A stretch of DNA of 8,088 bases from Bacteroidota bacterium (GCA_023381535.1 JAMCSN010000025.1:1-8088); one strand, 5' to 3'. Positions 1 through 6,628 are shown, numbered from the stretch's first letter. The notes: generated by a model not told the origin, from the letters alone. Made by a program: numbers and translations.

Positions 1-1199
1 CGGCTTTGATTGGCGTACGCAAGCTTAACGGTGTCGCCAATTTTGAATGAACCGGAATCCGGCTTTTCCTGTCCGACAATCATTTTGAATAAAGTAGTTT
101 TGCCCGCGCCGTTCGGACCGATGACGCCGACAATTCCGCCGGGCGGTAATTTGAAACTCAAGTTTTCAAAAAGAAGTTTGTCGCCGTAACTTTTTGAAAC
201 GTTTTCCGCTTCGATCACTACGTTACCGAGACGGGGACCGGCTGGAATATAAATTTCCAAATCCTTCTGCCGCTTCTCGTTTTCTTCGTTAAGCATTTCT
301 TCGTAAGAACTGATCCTTGCTTTCGATTTTGCATGTCTGCCGCGCGGAGACATTTTGATCCATTCCAATTCGCGCTGTAAAGTTTTCTGGCGCTCGGTTT
401 CTTTTTTCTCTTCTTGCAGCAACCGGTTTTGTTTCTGATCCAGCCACGAAGAATAATTTCCTTTCCAAGGAATTCCTTCGCCGCGGTCGAGCTCCAAAAT
501 CCATCCGGCAACGTTATCGAGAAAATATCTGTCGTGAGTAACCGCAATAACGGTTCCTGCGTAACGGTTTAGTTCGGCTTCAAGCCATGCGACTGTTTCT
601 GCGTCAAGATGGTTTGTAGGTTCGTCAAGAAGAAGAATATCCGGTTTGCGCAATAATAAACGGCACATTGCGACACGCCTTCTTTCTCCGCCGGATAAAA
701 TTTTTACCGGTGTATCGGGCGGGGGACAGCCGAGCACATCCAGAGCCATTTCTAATTTTGAATCCAAATCCCATGCGTCGATCGCATCAAGCTTCTCTTG
801 CACTTTGGCTTGTTTTTCTATCAGTGCGTTCATTTCATCGTCGGTCATTTCTTCACCGAACTTCGCGTTGATTTCATCGTACTGGTGGAGAAGGTCCACA
901 ACTTCCTGAACGCCTTCCTCCACAATTTGCTTTACGGTTTTGTCATTATCGAGTTTTGGTTCCTGCTCAAGCAGACCGATTGTGAATCCGGGTGATACAG
1001 CAGTTTCACCATTGAAATCTTTATCAACACCGGCAAGAATTTTTAGAAGCGAACTTTTGCCGGAACCGTTTAAACCCAACACGCCGATCTTTGCGCTGTA
1101 GAAATATGAAAGGTAAATATCTTTTAGGATAACTTTTTTATCGTAATACTTGCTAACGCCTATCATCGAATAGATGATTTTATTTGGTTCGATTGCCAT
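1..1199 (-). CDS. ettA: Energy-dependent translational throttle protein EttA (ABC-F), 3' end beyond window
   Basis: Cytoplasmic ABC-F ATPase. In this family EttA binds the ribosomal E site and gates entry into the elongation cycle according to ATP/ADP level; it has no membrane domain. The frame is open from the ATG at 1199-1197 to the left edge, giving 399 residues of an expected 550-560. Seen in order: Walker A GLNGSGKSS (42-50), the EttA-type arm region (about 95-140), signature LSGGERRRVA (168-177), Walker B with DEPTNHLD (192-199; catalytic Glu193), switch His222, the EttA hallmark stretch THDRYFLDNVAGWILELDRG (221-240) running into EGIPW and NYSSWL, a charged inter-domain linker (about 255-315), and the second Walker A GPNGAGKTT (361-369). 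The second signature and Walker B lie outside the window. The Shine-Dalgarno is weak. A TATATTTG element lies about 30 bp upstream of the start. The gene is divergent from the nuclease gene. EttA is much more likely than Uup or another ABC-F, given the arm and the ELDRGEGIPW block. Confidence 0.96.
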   Translation of the reverse strand, partial: MAIEPNKIIYSMIGVSKYYDKKVILKDIYLSYFYSAKIGVLGLNGSGKSSLLKILAGVDKDFNGETAVSPGFTIGLLEQEPKLDNDKTVKQIVEEGVQEVVDLLHQYDEINAKFGEEMTDDEMNALIEKQAKVQEKLDAIDAWDLDSKLEMALDVLGCPPPDTPVKILSGGERRRVAMCRLLLRKPDILLLDEPTNHLDAETVAWLEAELNRYAGTVIAVTHDRYFLDNVAGWILELDRGEGIPWKGNYSSWLDQKQNRLLQEEKKETERQKTLQRELEWIKMSPRGRHAKSKARISSYEEMLNEENEKRQKDLEIYIPAGPRLGNVVIEAENVSKSYGDKLLFENLSFKLPPGGIVGVIGPNGAGKTTLFKMIVGQEKPDSGSFKIGDTVKLAYANQS

Positions 1200-1229
1200 A
1201 ATCCGTCGGAAATTTTGTTAATCATAAAT

Positions 1230-1237
1230 CAAATATA
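1230..1237 (-). promoter_or_regulatory. Candidate -7 box of the ettA promoter (TATATTTG)
   Basis: Read on the minus strand this is TATATTTG, an exact match to the Bacteroidota sigma-A -7 consensus TAnnTTTG, about 30 bp upstream of the ettA ATG. The same octamer occurs at a similar distance before the lipoprotein gene. No clear TTG/TTTG -33 element is seen at the usual spacing, so this is a tentative call that depends on the organism being Bacteroidota-like. Confidence 0.35.
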
Positions 1238-1513
1238 TAAATAAAAACTTTTATAGGATTGATCTTATGCTTGGGATTTAGGGTATTATAAATTTTTTTG
1301 GTAGCTGAACTTAATTTTTCTTCGTCTGTCATTTAACTTTCTAAAAACAAATTTGATGAACCTTCTTTTTAACCACCATTGGTTGATCGGGAAATTTTAA
1401 TAACGATAATGTTGCTATCATCAACAAAAAAATTACTTCCCTCGTAAAATTATATTGCTTAGATTATAATTTAGATGGATAGACTTTCAAATTCCTCAAC
1501 CCAAACTAAACAA

Positions 1514-1518
1514 GAGGT
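1514..1518 (+). promoter_or_regulatory. Ribosome binding site deciding the nuclease start
   Basis: GAGGT ends 4 nt before the ATG at 1523. No comparable site precedes the in-frame ATG at 1475. Starting at 1523 also puts the signal peptide (MKILHR and a hydrophobic stretch) at the very N-terminus, so the later start is preferred. Confidence 0.7.
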
Positions 1519-1522
1519 AGGT

Positions 1523-3682
1523 ATGAAAATTCTTCACCGTTTACTTGTAGTAACACTTATTACAGTTTTAAGTTTTATAATTCCTGCTTGTGAGCAAACC
1601 CCAACTGGACCCATATCCAATACCCAAGAATTATCTTCTCCGCAACATTCATCATTGAAAAAAGTAACAGTGATGGAAAATTTTGAAGCGGGAACTAAAA
1701 CATCATACACCGTTGGCGATGTCGTGTTTTCTTCGGGTACATGGACATTGAACGATGCTTTAGTTGGAACCTCAACAAGTGATCCTAAAAATGGAACTAA
1801 AAGTGTCCGTACACGCAACAGCGGTAAAATTACCATGAAATTTGATCGCACTGACGGTGCAAGTACTGTAACTGTTAAGCACGCAAAATATGGAACAGAT
1901 GCAAACAGTACATGGGGTTTGTGGTATTCAACAAATAGCGGCAGTACTTGGACTCAGGTTGGTTCGTCGGTTACAACTTCATCAACAACATTGCAAACAG
2001 CTTCTTTTACTGTAAACATAACAGGTACAATTCGATTTGAGATTCGTAAAACCGACGGCACAACCAACCGCGTTAACTTCGACGACTTTACAATTAATGA
2101 TTATGTCCCTGTAACATATAACTTTGTAGAAAATTATGAAGCTGGAACAAAAACCAGCTATGCCGTTGCTGACGTAACTTTTGGTACAGGCGTTTGGCAA
2201 TTAAATGATGCTTTGGTAGGAACATCCACAAGCGATCGAAAAGCTGGAACAAAAAGTATTCGCGTGCGCAACAGCGGCAACGTAACAATGAAGTTTGATA
2301 AGACTAATGGAGCTGCTAATGTTTCGGTAAAACACGCGAAGTATGGAACAGATGCTAACAGTACATGGGGATTGTGGTATTCAACAAATAGTGGAAGTAC
2401 TTGGTCTCAGTCGGGTACATCGGTTACAACATCTTCCACGACTTTACAAACGGCAACTTTTGCTGTAAATGTATCCGGTACAATTCGATTTGAGATTCGT
2501 AAAACCGACGGCACAACCAGCCGTGTAAACTTTGACGATTTCTCTGTGGAAGATTATGCCGGAACAGGCGGCAGTGTAACCGAAATAGAACCAAACAATA
2601 CGATAGCAACGGCTAATTCAATTCCAACGGTGCCGGCTACAAATACAGGTTATATAAGCACAACATCCGATGTTGACTACTTTTCTGTTTCTGCAACTTC
2701 GGGTCAAATAATTTCGTCGGGATTGACAGTGCCTTCAGGCGTTGATTACAATTTGTATCTGCAAAATTCTTCCGGAACAACATTAGCAAGTTCAACAAAT
2801 ACTGGCAGTTCAACCGAAAGTATTACATATAATACAACTGTAGCTGGCTCTTACTACATATTGGTCTCATCAACATCTGGCAGCAGCACAACTTTAAACT
2901 ATACATTAACCGCAAATGTTGTTAATGGAGTTGTAGATACAACTACTTCCACGAGCGTTCATCTTATAATGGGAAATCCTAGCGTGGCAGTTCATGATAC
3001 AACATTTCCGACAAATTATTTGATGGAAAAACCGCAGTATGTTCTTTCATACAATCGTACTAAAGGAATACCGAATTGGACCGCTTGGCATCTAAACAGT
3101 TCTTGGCTTGGTTCCACACCTAGGCAAAATGATTTCCGAAATGATACCACACTGCCGGCAGGCTGGTATCAAGTTCTTGCAACCAGTTACAGCGGCAGCG
3201 GATATGACCGCGGACATATGTGTCCTTCTGCAGACCGTACACTTACCGTTGCAGATAACTCCGCAACATTTCTAATGACAAATATGATACCGCAGGCACC
3301 GAACAACAATCAAGGTCCTTGGGCAAATTTGGAGAATTACCTTCGCTCACTTGTTACCGCAGGGAAAGAGTTATATATCTATTCGGGCGGTTATGGTTCG
3401 CAAGGAACAATCGATGCCGGTCATGTGAATGTTCCATCCCATACATGGAAAATAATAGTTGTACTTGATGATGGAACCAACGACTTGAGTCGTGTAACAA
3501 CAACTACACGTGTAATTGCTGTTGATATGCCTAACAGCGACGCTCTTATCAGCAGAACTGCGGATTGGAAAACCTTCCGCGTTAGTGTTGATTATCTTGA
3601 AGGACAAACGGGATTTGATTTCCTTTCAAAAGTATCCACATCTATTCAAGCTGTTATAGAAAGTACAGTGGATAATCTATAA
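1523..3682 (+). CDS. Exported lipoprotein with duplicated N-terminal module, PPC-like domain and NucA-type non-specific DNA/RNA endonuclease
   Basis: Predicted secreted, lipid-anchored sugar-non-specific nuclease of 719 residues. The preferred ATG is at 1523; an in-frame ATG at 1475 would place 16 polar residues before the signal peptide. Order: signal peptide 1-22 with lipobox IPAC (Cys23); two modules at 52-194 and 203-345, about 79% identical by hand count; a PPC-like beta domain about 352-465 beginning VTEIEPNNT; and the endonuclease domain about 478-719. The last closely resembles Anabaena NucA: HLIMGNPS, DRGH at 562-565 with general-base His565, metal-ligand Asn596 in NNNQGPW, and Glu604. 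The His-Asn-Glu spacing (31 and 8) equals NucA's, and the C-terminal IESTVDN block also matches. It should cut DNA and RNA outside the cell or at the cell surface, for nutrient scavenging or matrix turnover (inferred). No inhibitor gene like nuiA is adjacent. Apart from the lipobox, the only Cys is Cys567. The modules are probably beta-sandwich adhesion or binding domains; their ligand is unknown. Confidence 0.93.
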   Translation: MKILHRLLVVTLITVLSFIIPACEQTPTGPISNTQELSSPQHSSLKKVTVMENFEAGTKTSYTVGDVVFSSGTWTLNDALVGTSTSDPKNGTKSVRTRNSGKITMKFDRTDGASTVTVKHAKYGTDANSTWGLWYSTNSGSTWTQVGSSVTTSSTTLQTASFTVNITGTIRFEIRKTDGTTNRVNFDDFTINDYVPVTYNFVENYEAGTKTSYAVADVTFGTGVWQLNDALVGTSTSDRKAGTKSIRVRNSGNVTMKFDKTNGAANVSVKHAKYGTDANSTWGLWYSTNSGSTWSQSGTSVTTSSTTLQTATFAVNVSGTIRFEIRKTDGTTSRVNFDDFSVEDYAGTGGSVTEIEPNNTIATANSIPTVPATNTGYISTTSDVDYFSVSATSGQIISSGLTVPSGVDYNLYLQNSSGTTLASSTNTGSSTESITYNTTVAGSYYILVSSTSGSSTTLNYTLTANVVNGVVDTTTSTSVHLIMGNPSVAVHDTTFPTNYLMEKPQYVLSYNRTKGIPNWTAWHLNSSWLGSTPRQNDFRNDTTLPAGWYQVLATSYSGSGYDRGHMCPSADRTLTVADNSATFLMTNMIPQAPNNNQGPWANLENYLRSLVTAGKELYIYSGGYGSQGTIDAGHVNVPSHTWKIIVVLDDGTNDLSRVTTTTRVIAVDMPNSDALISRTADWKTFRVSVDYLEGQTGFDFLSKVSTSIQAVIESTVDNL
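1676..2104 (+). repeat. Intragenic direct repeat, copy 1 (beta-sandwich-like module)
   Basis: Encodes residues 52-194 of the nuclease lipoprotein, starting ENFEAGTKTSY and ending FDDFTINDY. It is offset by exactly 453 bp (151 codons) from copy 2. The copies share long near-identical DNA stretches; the longest perfect match I found is 43 bp (2024-2066 against 2477-2519). No indels separate the copies, so the duplication looks recent or homogenised. Confidence 0.9.
2129..2557 (+). repeat. Intragenic direct repeat, copy 2 (beta-sandwich-like module)
   Basis: Encodes residues 203-345, starting ENYEAGTKTSY and ending FDDFSVEDY. It has 143 residues like copy 1, with about 30 substitutions, mostly conservative (T/S, I/V, K/R). 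The best-conserved core runs VKHAKYGTDANSTWGLWYST and onward through residue ~295. An eight-residue linker lies between the modules. Confidence 0.9.
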
Positions 3683-3702
3683 AATTAGTTTTTGCTAAAA
3701 CG

Positions 3703-3735
3703 ACAAAACCCCTTGCTAAAAGGGGTTTTGTTTTA
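3703..3735 (+). terminator. Rho-independent terminator of the nuclease gene
   Basis: A perfect 12-bp stem (ACAAAACCCCTT at 3703-3714 with its complement at 3720-3731), a 5-nt loop GCTAA, and a T-rich tail (TTTTAT) on the plus strand, 20 bp after the stop codon. The T-run suits the plus strand far better than the minus strand. Confidence 0.92.
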
Positions 3736-3801
3736 TAATAATCAGAAAAATTTTTAGTGATGCAAGAATAAAGAAAATTTGGGAATTAAACTTTGAGTTT
3801 G

Positions 3802-3834
3802 ACCCACCCCTGTAGTCCCCTCCCAAGAGGGGAC
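3802..3834 (-). repeat. REP-like palindromic element, left inverted copy
   Basis: Read on the minus strand: an 8-bp hairpin (GTCCCCTC / GAGGGGAC, 4-nt loop) followed by TACAGGGGTGGGT. It is an inverted near-copy of the element at 3861-3892, with a few substitutions and indels. The terminal 10 bp ACCCACCCCT (3802-3811) pair perfectly with AGGGGTGGGT at 3883-3892, so the pair forms a nested palindrome like a BIME. Its strong G/C skew contrasts with the AT-rich surroundings. Confidence 0.75.
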
Positions 3835-3860
3835 AATTAATTTAAAGAAAAAGCAAGTAA

Positions 3861-3892
3861 TTCCCCTCCTTGGAGGGGAGGAAGGGGTGGGT
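3861..3892 (+). repeat. REP-like palindromic element, right inverted copy
   Basis: TTCCCCTCCTTGGAGGGG (a near-perfect hairpin, 3863-3878) followed by AGGAAGGGGTGGGT. It is separated from the left copy by about 26 bp of AT-rich DNA and ends 31 bp before the DUF559 stop codon. I recall elements of this type being dispersed in Bacteroidota-group genomes, but copy number cannot be shown from one window. Confidence 0.75.
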
Positions 3893-3923
3893 AGGGAAAG
3901 CAGCAATGCCAAACAAAAAAATA

Positions 3924-4301
3924 TTACTTATTCTCATCAATCCATTTCTCAATGTCGCTCACAACTTTATCAAGCTTAAACCGAACTTCAGAATCATCAA
4001 ACCGCAAGAAGCGAACACCGAGACTTTCTAATTTCTTTTGTCTCGTTTCATCAGCATCTTCATTACCGTAATGACTCTCGCCGTCAATCTCAATTGCTAA
4101 CTGTAAATCTTTACAGTAAAAATCGACAATGTAATTATCAATTGGTCTCTGTCTATCAAAATCGAAACCGCGAAGTTTCCTTCTTTTCAATTCATGCCAT
4201 AGCATAATTTCAGTTAACGTGCTATCCTTCCGTAATTTTCTCGCGGTTTCTTTTAAGTAATGATTATATGGAATGATTTTTCTTCTCATAGGAAGAATCA
4301 T
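3924..4301 (-). CDS. DUF559 domain protein, Vsr/PD-(D/E)XK-like endonuclease fold
   Basis: Small predicted nuclease of 125 residues, typical length for the DUF559 family, which is structurally related to the very-short-patch-repair endonuclease Vsr. The pattern is complete: TLTEIMLWHELKRRKLRGFDF (28-48), then RQRPI.NYIVDFYC (50-63, Asp60), then the core IEIDGESH (70-77, Glu71 and Asp73), a conserved Arg87 in the following helix, and LGVRFLRFDDSEV (94-106). Asp60 with Glu71-x-Asp73 are the likely metal ligands. No signal peptide is present, so it is cytoplasmic. The start ATG shares one base with the stop of the upstream mscS-family gene (TAATG) and has no Shine-Dalgarno, suggesting translational coupling. 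A second ATG lies at 4289. Its 3' end abuts the REP-like pair. The biological role of stand-alone DUF559 proteins is not established; repair or a selfish-element function is possible. Confidence 0.9.
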   Translation of the reverse strand: MILPMRRKIIPYNHYLKETARKLRKDSTLTEIMLWHELKRRKLRGFDFDRQRPIDNYIVDFYCKDLQLAIEIDGESHYGNEDADETRQKKLESLGVRFLRFDDSEVRFKLDKVVSDIEKWIDENK

Positions 4302-5341
4302 TATTGTTTATTGATGAACACGGTTTGAGTCGGGTATGCAAATTTGATCCCGAGTTTTTCAAACTGCTCGTAAATCTCAACGTTAATCTTTTCCTGCGTG
4401 TCCATGTATTTTGTGTAATCTGCGCTCATAATAAAATAGACGACTTCGTAATTGAGACTTGAGTTGCCGAAGCTTTGAAAATGGGCGCGGTCAAACTTTG
4501 CCAATTCTTGTTTTTCAATTATGCTTTTGATTACGCCTGGAATCGTCTTCAACTGTTTTGATTTGGTTTGATACGTAACGCCGAGATTAAAAACAATTCT
4601 TCTTGTTTCCATTCGTTTGTAATTGTGAAGAACGGAACTGGTAAGTTTAGAGTTAGACACAATAAGTTGTTCGCCGGATAACGAACGCACGCGCGTTGAT
4701 TTGATTCCTATTTTTTCAATCGTTCCGGCTTTGCCATCAAACGTAATGAAGTCGCCGATTTCAACCGGGCGGTCGAAGAAAATTACAAAGTAGCTGAAGA
4801 GATCGCCAAGAATTGCCTGTGCGGCAAGTGCAACCGCGATACCGCTAATGCCGAGTCCGGCTACGATTGTTGAAATTTGAAAGCCGAGATTATCGAGAAG
4901 AAAAAGTAAGCCGATAATCCATATTACAAAATTCAAAAATGATAGAAGCGGTTTAAGTCTTTTGCCGTCTTCTCCGCCTCTTTTTTCTTCGAAATATTTG
5001 CCGAGAAAATAATCCAACGCGGTTACTGAAAATCTGATAACGAAAATCGTCAGTAGTAATTCATAAACTAATTCAATTATTTTATTGAAAGTTTTTCCGA
5101 AACTTAGAAACTCGAATGCAACGTAAAGTGCGCCGAAGTAAAGAGCGGGTATCAAAAATCCGTTGATACTTTTGGCAATAAATTGAAGCCGCTTTCCGTC
5201 TCTTTTTTCCTTTTGAATTCTAGTCAGAACAATTTTCTTAATCACCTGAGTGACAATAACAGTAAGGATAATCACGGCTGCGGCGACAATGTAGTCCTGT
5301 ATTGTGTTTCCCCAGTATTTGGTTTCCCAAAAATTATTCAT
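4301..5341 (-). CDS. MscS-family mechanosensitive ion channel
   Basis: Inner-membrane channel of 346 residues that would open under membrane tension to release solutes during hypo-osmotic shock. Hydrophobic segments at about 16-36, 59-79, 88-113, 130-152 and 156-176 give about five transmembrane helices, more than the three of E. coli MscS and closer to the YnaI/YbdG type. The pore-lining helix carries the Gly/Ala pattern STIVAGLGISGIAVALAAQA (157-176) and is followed by ILGDLFSYF and the conserved FDRPVEIGDFI (189-199), which opens the beta domain. GTIEKIGIKSTRVRSLSGE (about 206-224) and the C-terminal alpha/beta domain complete the fold. The start ATG at 5341 has AAGGGA about 5 nt upstream. 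It is followed by the DUF559 gene with a 1-nt overlap, and 138 bp separate it from the small membrane protein gene upstream, so a shared transcript is possible but not shown. Confidence 0.95.
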   Translation of the reverse strand: MNNFWETKYWGNTIQDYIVAAAVIILTVIVTQVIKKIVLTRIQKEKRDGKRLQFIAKSINGFLIPALYFGALYVAFEFLSFGKTFNKIIELVYELLLTIFVIRFSVTALDYFLGKYFEEKRGGEDGKRLKPLLSFLNFVIWIIGLLFLLDNLGFQISTIVAGLGISGIAVALAAQAILGDLFSYFVIFFDRPVEIGDFITFDGKAGTIEKIGIKSTRVRSLSGEQLIVSNSKLTSSVLHNYKRMETRRIVFNLGVTYQTKSKQLKTIPGVIKSIIEKQELAKFDRAHFQSFGNSSLNYEVVYFIMSADYTKYMDTQEKINVEIYEQFEKLGIKFAYPTQTVFINKQ

Positions 5342-5479
5342 CGCGTTCCCTTCATTTTGCTTTTCAAAAACAGCTAATCATAGATAATGATTTTCGATCG
5401 ATTTGATCTTCGGAAAAAATCTTTTGTGGCAAAACAGAACTGCGGACGGTTATTTTATAGACAATATTTTTCCGGTTGC

Positions 5480-5650
5480 TTATTTCTTTTTTGGTTTTCG
5501 TTTGAAGCCGTCCGATAAAACTCCTAGTGCCACAAGAGCGATGGCGAAAGCAATTCCGCCTTCATTTGGTGTAACTATTCGCGTTAAAATTAATGCGGCT
5601 ATAACAATACAAGCTGAAAGAAATATAATGCTTGCTAGTTTACCACTCAT
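5480..5650 (-). CDS. Small two-helix membrane protein, 56 residues, unknown function
   Basis: ATG at 5650-5648, stop TAA at 5482-5480. GGAGG sits 4 nt before the ATG, the best Shine-Dalgarno in the window. The protein begins MSGKLASIIFLSACIVIAAL: a hydrophobic stretch at about 5-22, a turn with RIVTPNEGG (24-32), a second hydrophobic stretch at about 33-46, then a basic tail SDGFKRKPKKK. The positive tail suggests a cytoplasmic C-terminus, with both ends inside. I do not recognise a named family. It is not a shadow of another gene, since no other credible frame covers the locus. It lies between the lipoprotein terminator and the MscS-family gene, on the same strand as both. Cys14 lies inside the first helix without a good lipobox (FLSAC is weakly similar), so a tiny lipoprotein is a less likely alternative. 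Confidence 0.75.
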   Translation of the reverse strand: MSGKLASIIFLSACIVIAALILTRIVTPNEGGIAFAIALVALGVLSDGFKRKPKKK

Positions 5651-5835
5651 TTTTCCTCCGTCTTATCGGAAAGGTGGAATTTTCAAGAAAATTATATGAC
5701 GACTCAATTACCCTTAAAGAATATCCGAATCCAACAAGTAAAAATCAAAACTTTTTTGCTTCGATTACAATTTAACGAGATTTGTTTTTGAATGAAAGCG
5801 TGATTTATTTCTGAAATTTGTTGCCGACGTTGCGC

Positions 5836-5869
5836 AAATAAAAAAGGCTGTCATGCACACGACAGCCTT
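5836..5869 (-). terminator. Rho-independent terminator of the lipoprotein gene
   Basis: Perfect 9-bp stem AAGGCTGTC (5844-5852) / GACAGCCTT (5861-5869) with an 8-nt loop. On the minus strand it is followed by TTTTTATTT, and it begins 23 bp after the lipoprotein stop codon. It should separate that gene from the small membrane protein gene downstream. Confidence 0.9.
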
Positions 5870-5892
5870 CAAATAAAGAGATTAAGAAAATT

Positions 5893-6591
5893 CTAAAGTT
5901 TCTTTGCGTCTTCCAAAAGTACTTTGTATGAATAACCGTAACCGAAATCTTTGTTCGCCGAAACTGTTCCTTTTAGTGTAACTACTTGTCCGACGTTCAA
6001 TGTTTCGTTCGTCGTAACGGTTAAATCGTAATCTGCGCCGCTGCTTGTTCCGTCTTGAATGTGAACCCAGTTCTTGTTCATGATTCCGTTGTTGACTTTC
6101 ACAACTTTACCTTTTACCGTAACGACTTGGTTCACATAAGAATTTATGCCGCTGTAAAGTTGAGAAATTGTTACGCTGCCGGCTGCTTTATCAACGGTGA
6201 TGTTCTGTTTTTCGATGTTTGGTTTTTGAGGAGTTGCCTTGATTGATGCGCCGGCATCTGCAGGCGGAATCTTGCTGATGTTCTCAACAAAAAATATTGA
6301 ATCAAATTTTCGTTTTAATTCTTTGCTCTCGAAATTTTTCATTTCCATTGCATTTCCATAATACAATGTTTCGCCGGGCTTGGTATCCATAGTTGTTACC
6401 GCCATCCAATAATCTTTTTCGCCTTCTTTGGCGCGAATGTAAGTGTAGCCGCTTACCTGAATAGCTTCTTCGACAACAACTTGGTGAACATTTGGATTAG
6501 CTGCCGTCTGCGGTTTTTGTTCTTCCTTCTTTGAACAAGCCATCAAAACAAAAATCGTGAGAATCGAAATTATCATTAACTTAAAACGCAT
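5893..6591 (-). CDS. Lipoprotein with N-terminal NrfJ-like region and C-terminal OB-fold-like domain
   Basis: Envelope lipoprotein of 232 residues, exported by a signal peptide with lipobox LMAC (Cys19) followed by SKKEEQK. After a short linker, residues about 37-108 (VVVEEAIQVSGYTYIRAKEG... through SIFFVENI) resemble small periplasmic proteins sometimes labelled NrfJ-related: 'GYTY.R.KEG...YW.AV' and a late 'KFDSI.FV' motif. A Pro/Lys-rich linker (109-130) leads to a C-terminal domain (about 136-232) with repeated beta strands and the OB-like pattern VVTVKGKVVKVNNGIM..NWVHIQDGT...LTVTT....VGQVVTLKGTV. The ligand and reaction are unknown, and no neighbouring cytochrome or nitrite reductase gene is visible to support an Nrf role. 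AAAAGGA lies about 9 nt before the ATG. The gene lies 72 bp after recQ, with its own candidate promoter between, and is followed by a clear terminator, so it is likely monocistronic. Confidence 0.85.
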   Translation of the reverse strand: MRFKLMIISILTIFVLMACSKKEEQKPQTAANPNVHQVVVEEAIQVSGYTYIRAKEGEKDYWMAVTTMDTKPGETLYYGNAMEMKNFESKELKRKFDSIFFVENISKIPPADAGASIKATPQKPNIEKQNITVDKAAGSVTISQLYSGINSYVNQVVTVKGKVVKVNNGIMNKNWVHIQDGTSSGADYDLTVTTNETLNVGQVVTLKGTVSANKDFGYGYSYKVLLEDAKKL

Positions 6592-6628
6592 CTTGTTTTT
6601 CCTTTTAATAGTGTGAAAATTGCTGTGG

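Larger units (their letters stand above)
1200..1522. other. Divergent intergenic region, AT-rich
   Basis: This stretch separates ettA (minus) from the exported nuclease (plus). I see no convincing gene in either direction. It should hold both promoters. For ettA a TATATTTG element is visible (listed separately). For the nuclease the best candidate is TAATTTAG at 1467-1474, one mismatch from TAnnTTTG. It would start transcripts near 1481, downstream of the ATG at 1475, which fits use of the later ATG at 1523. No clear -33 element accompanies it. A short inverted repeat AACCA/TGGTT (1371-1375/1380-1384) is too small to interpret. Confidence 0.5.

Noticed and set aside
646..995. Plus-strand open frames opposite the ABC-F gene
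   Set aside because: They lie antisense within the highly conserved ettA frame (signature and arm regions), encode low-complexity Ser/Phe-rich sequence and have no credible ribosome binding site.
1475..1522. Upstream ATG at 1475 as the nuclease start
   Set aside because: It adds 16 polar residues before a canonical lipoprotein signal peptide and has no Shine-Dalgarno, whereas ATG 1523 has GAGGT at proper spacing.
3703..3731. Bidirectional terminator serving the DUF559/mscS transcript too
   Set aside because: On the minus strand the stem is followed by CGTTTTAGC, without a proper T-run, so termination in that direction is doubtful; the REP-like pair is a better candidate.
3802..3892. CRISPR array
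   Set aside because: There are only two elements and they are inverted, not direct, repeats. No spacer series and no cas genes are present.
5376..5392. Inverted repeat AATCAT-AGATA-ATGATT upstream of the MscS-family gene
   Set aside because: Six-base AT-rich arms are expected by chance in this composition. It could be an operator, but nothing else supports that.
5403..5699. Plus-strand 98-codon open frame
   Set aside because: It covers the antisense of the 56-residue membrane protein, has no ribosome binding site, and gives a composition expected of a complementary strand. The minus-strand reading has a strong GGAGG and sensible topology.
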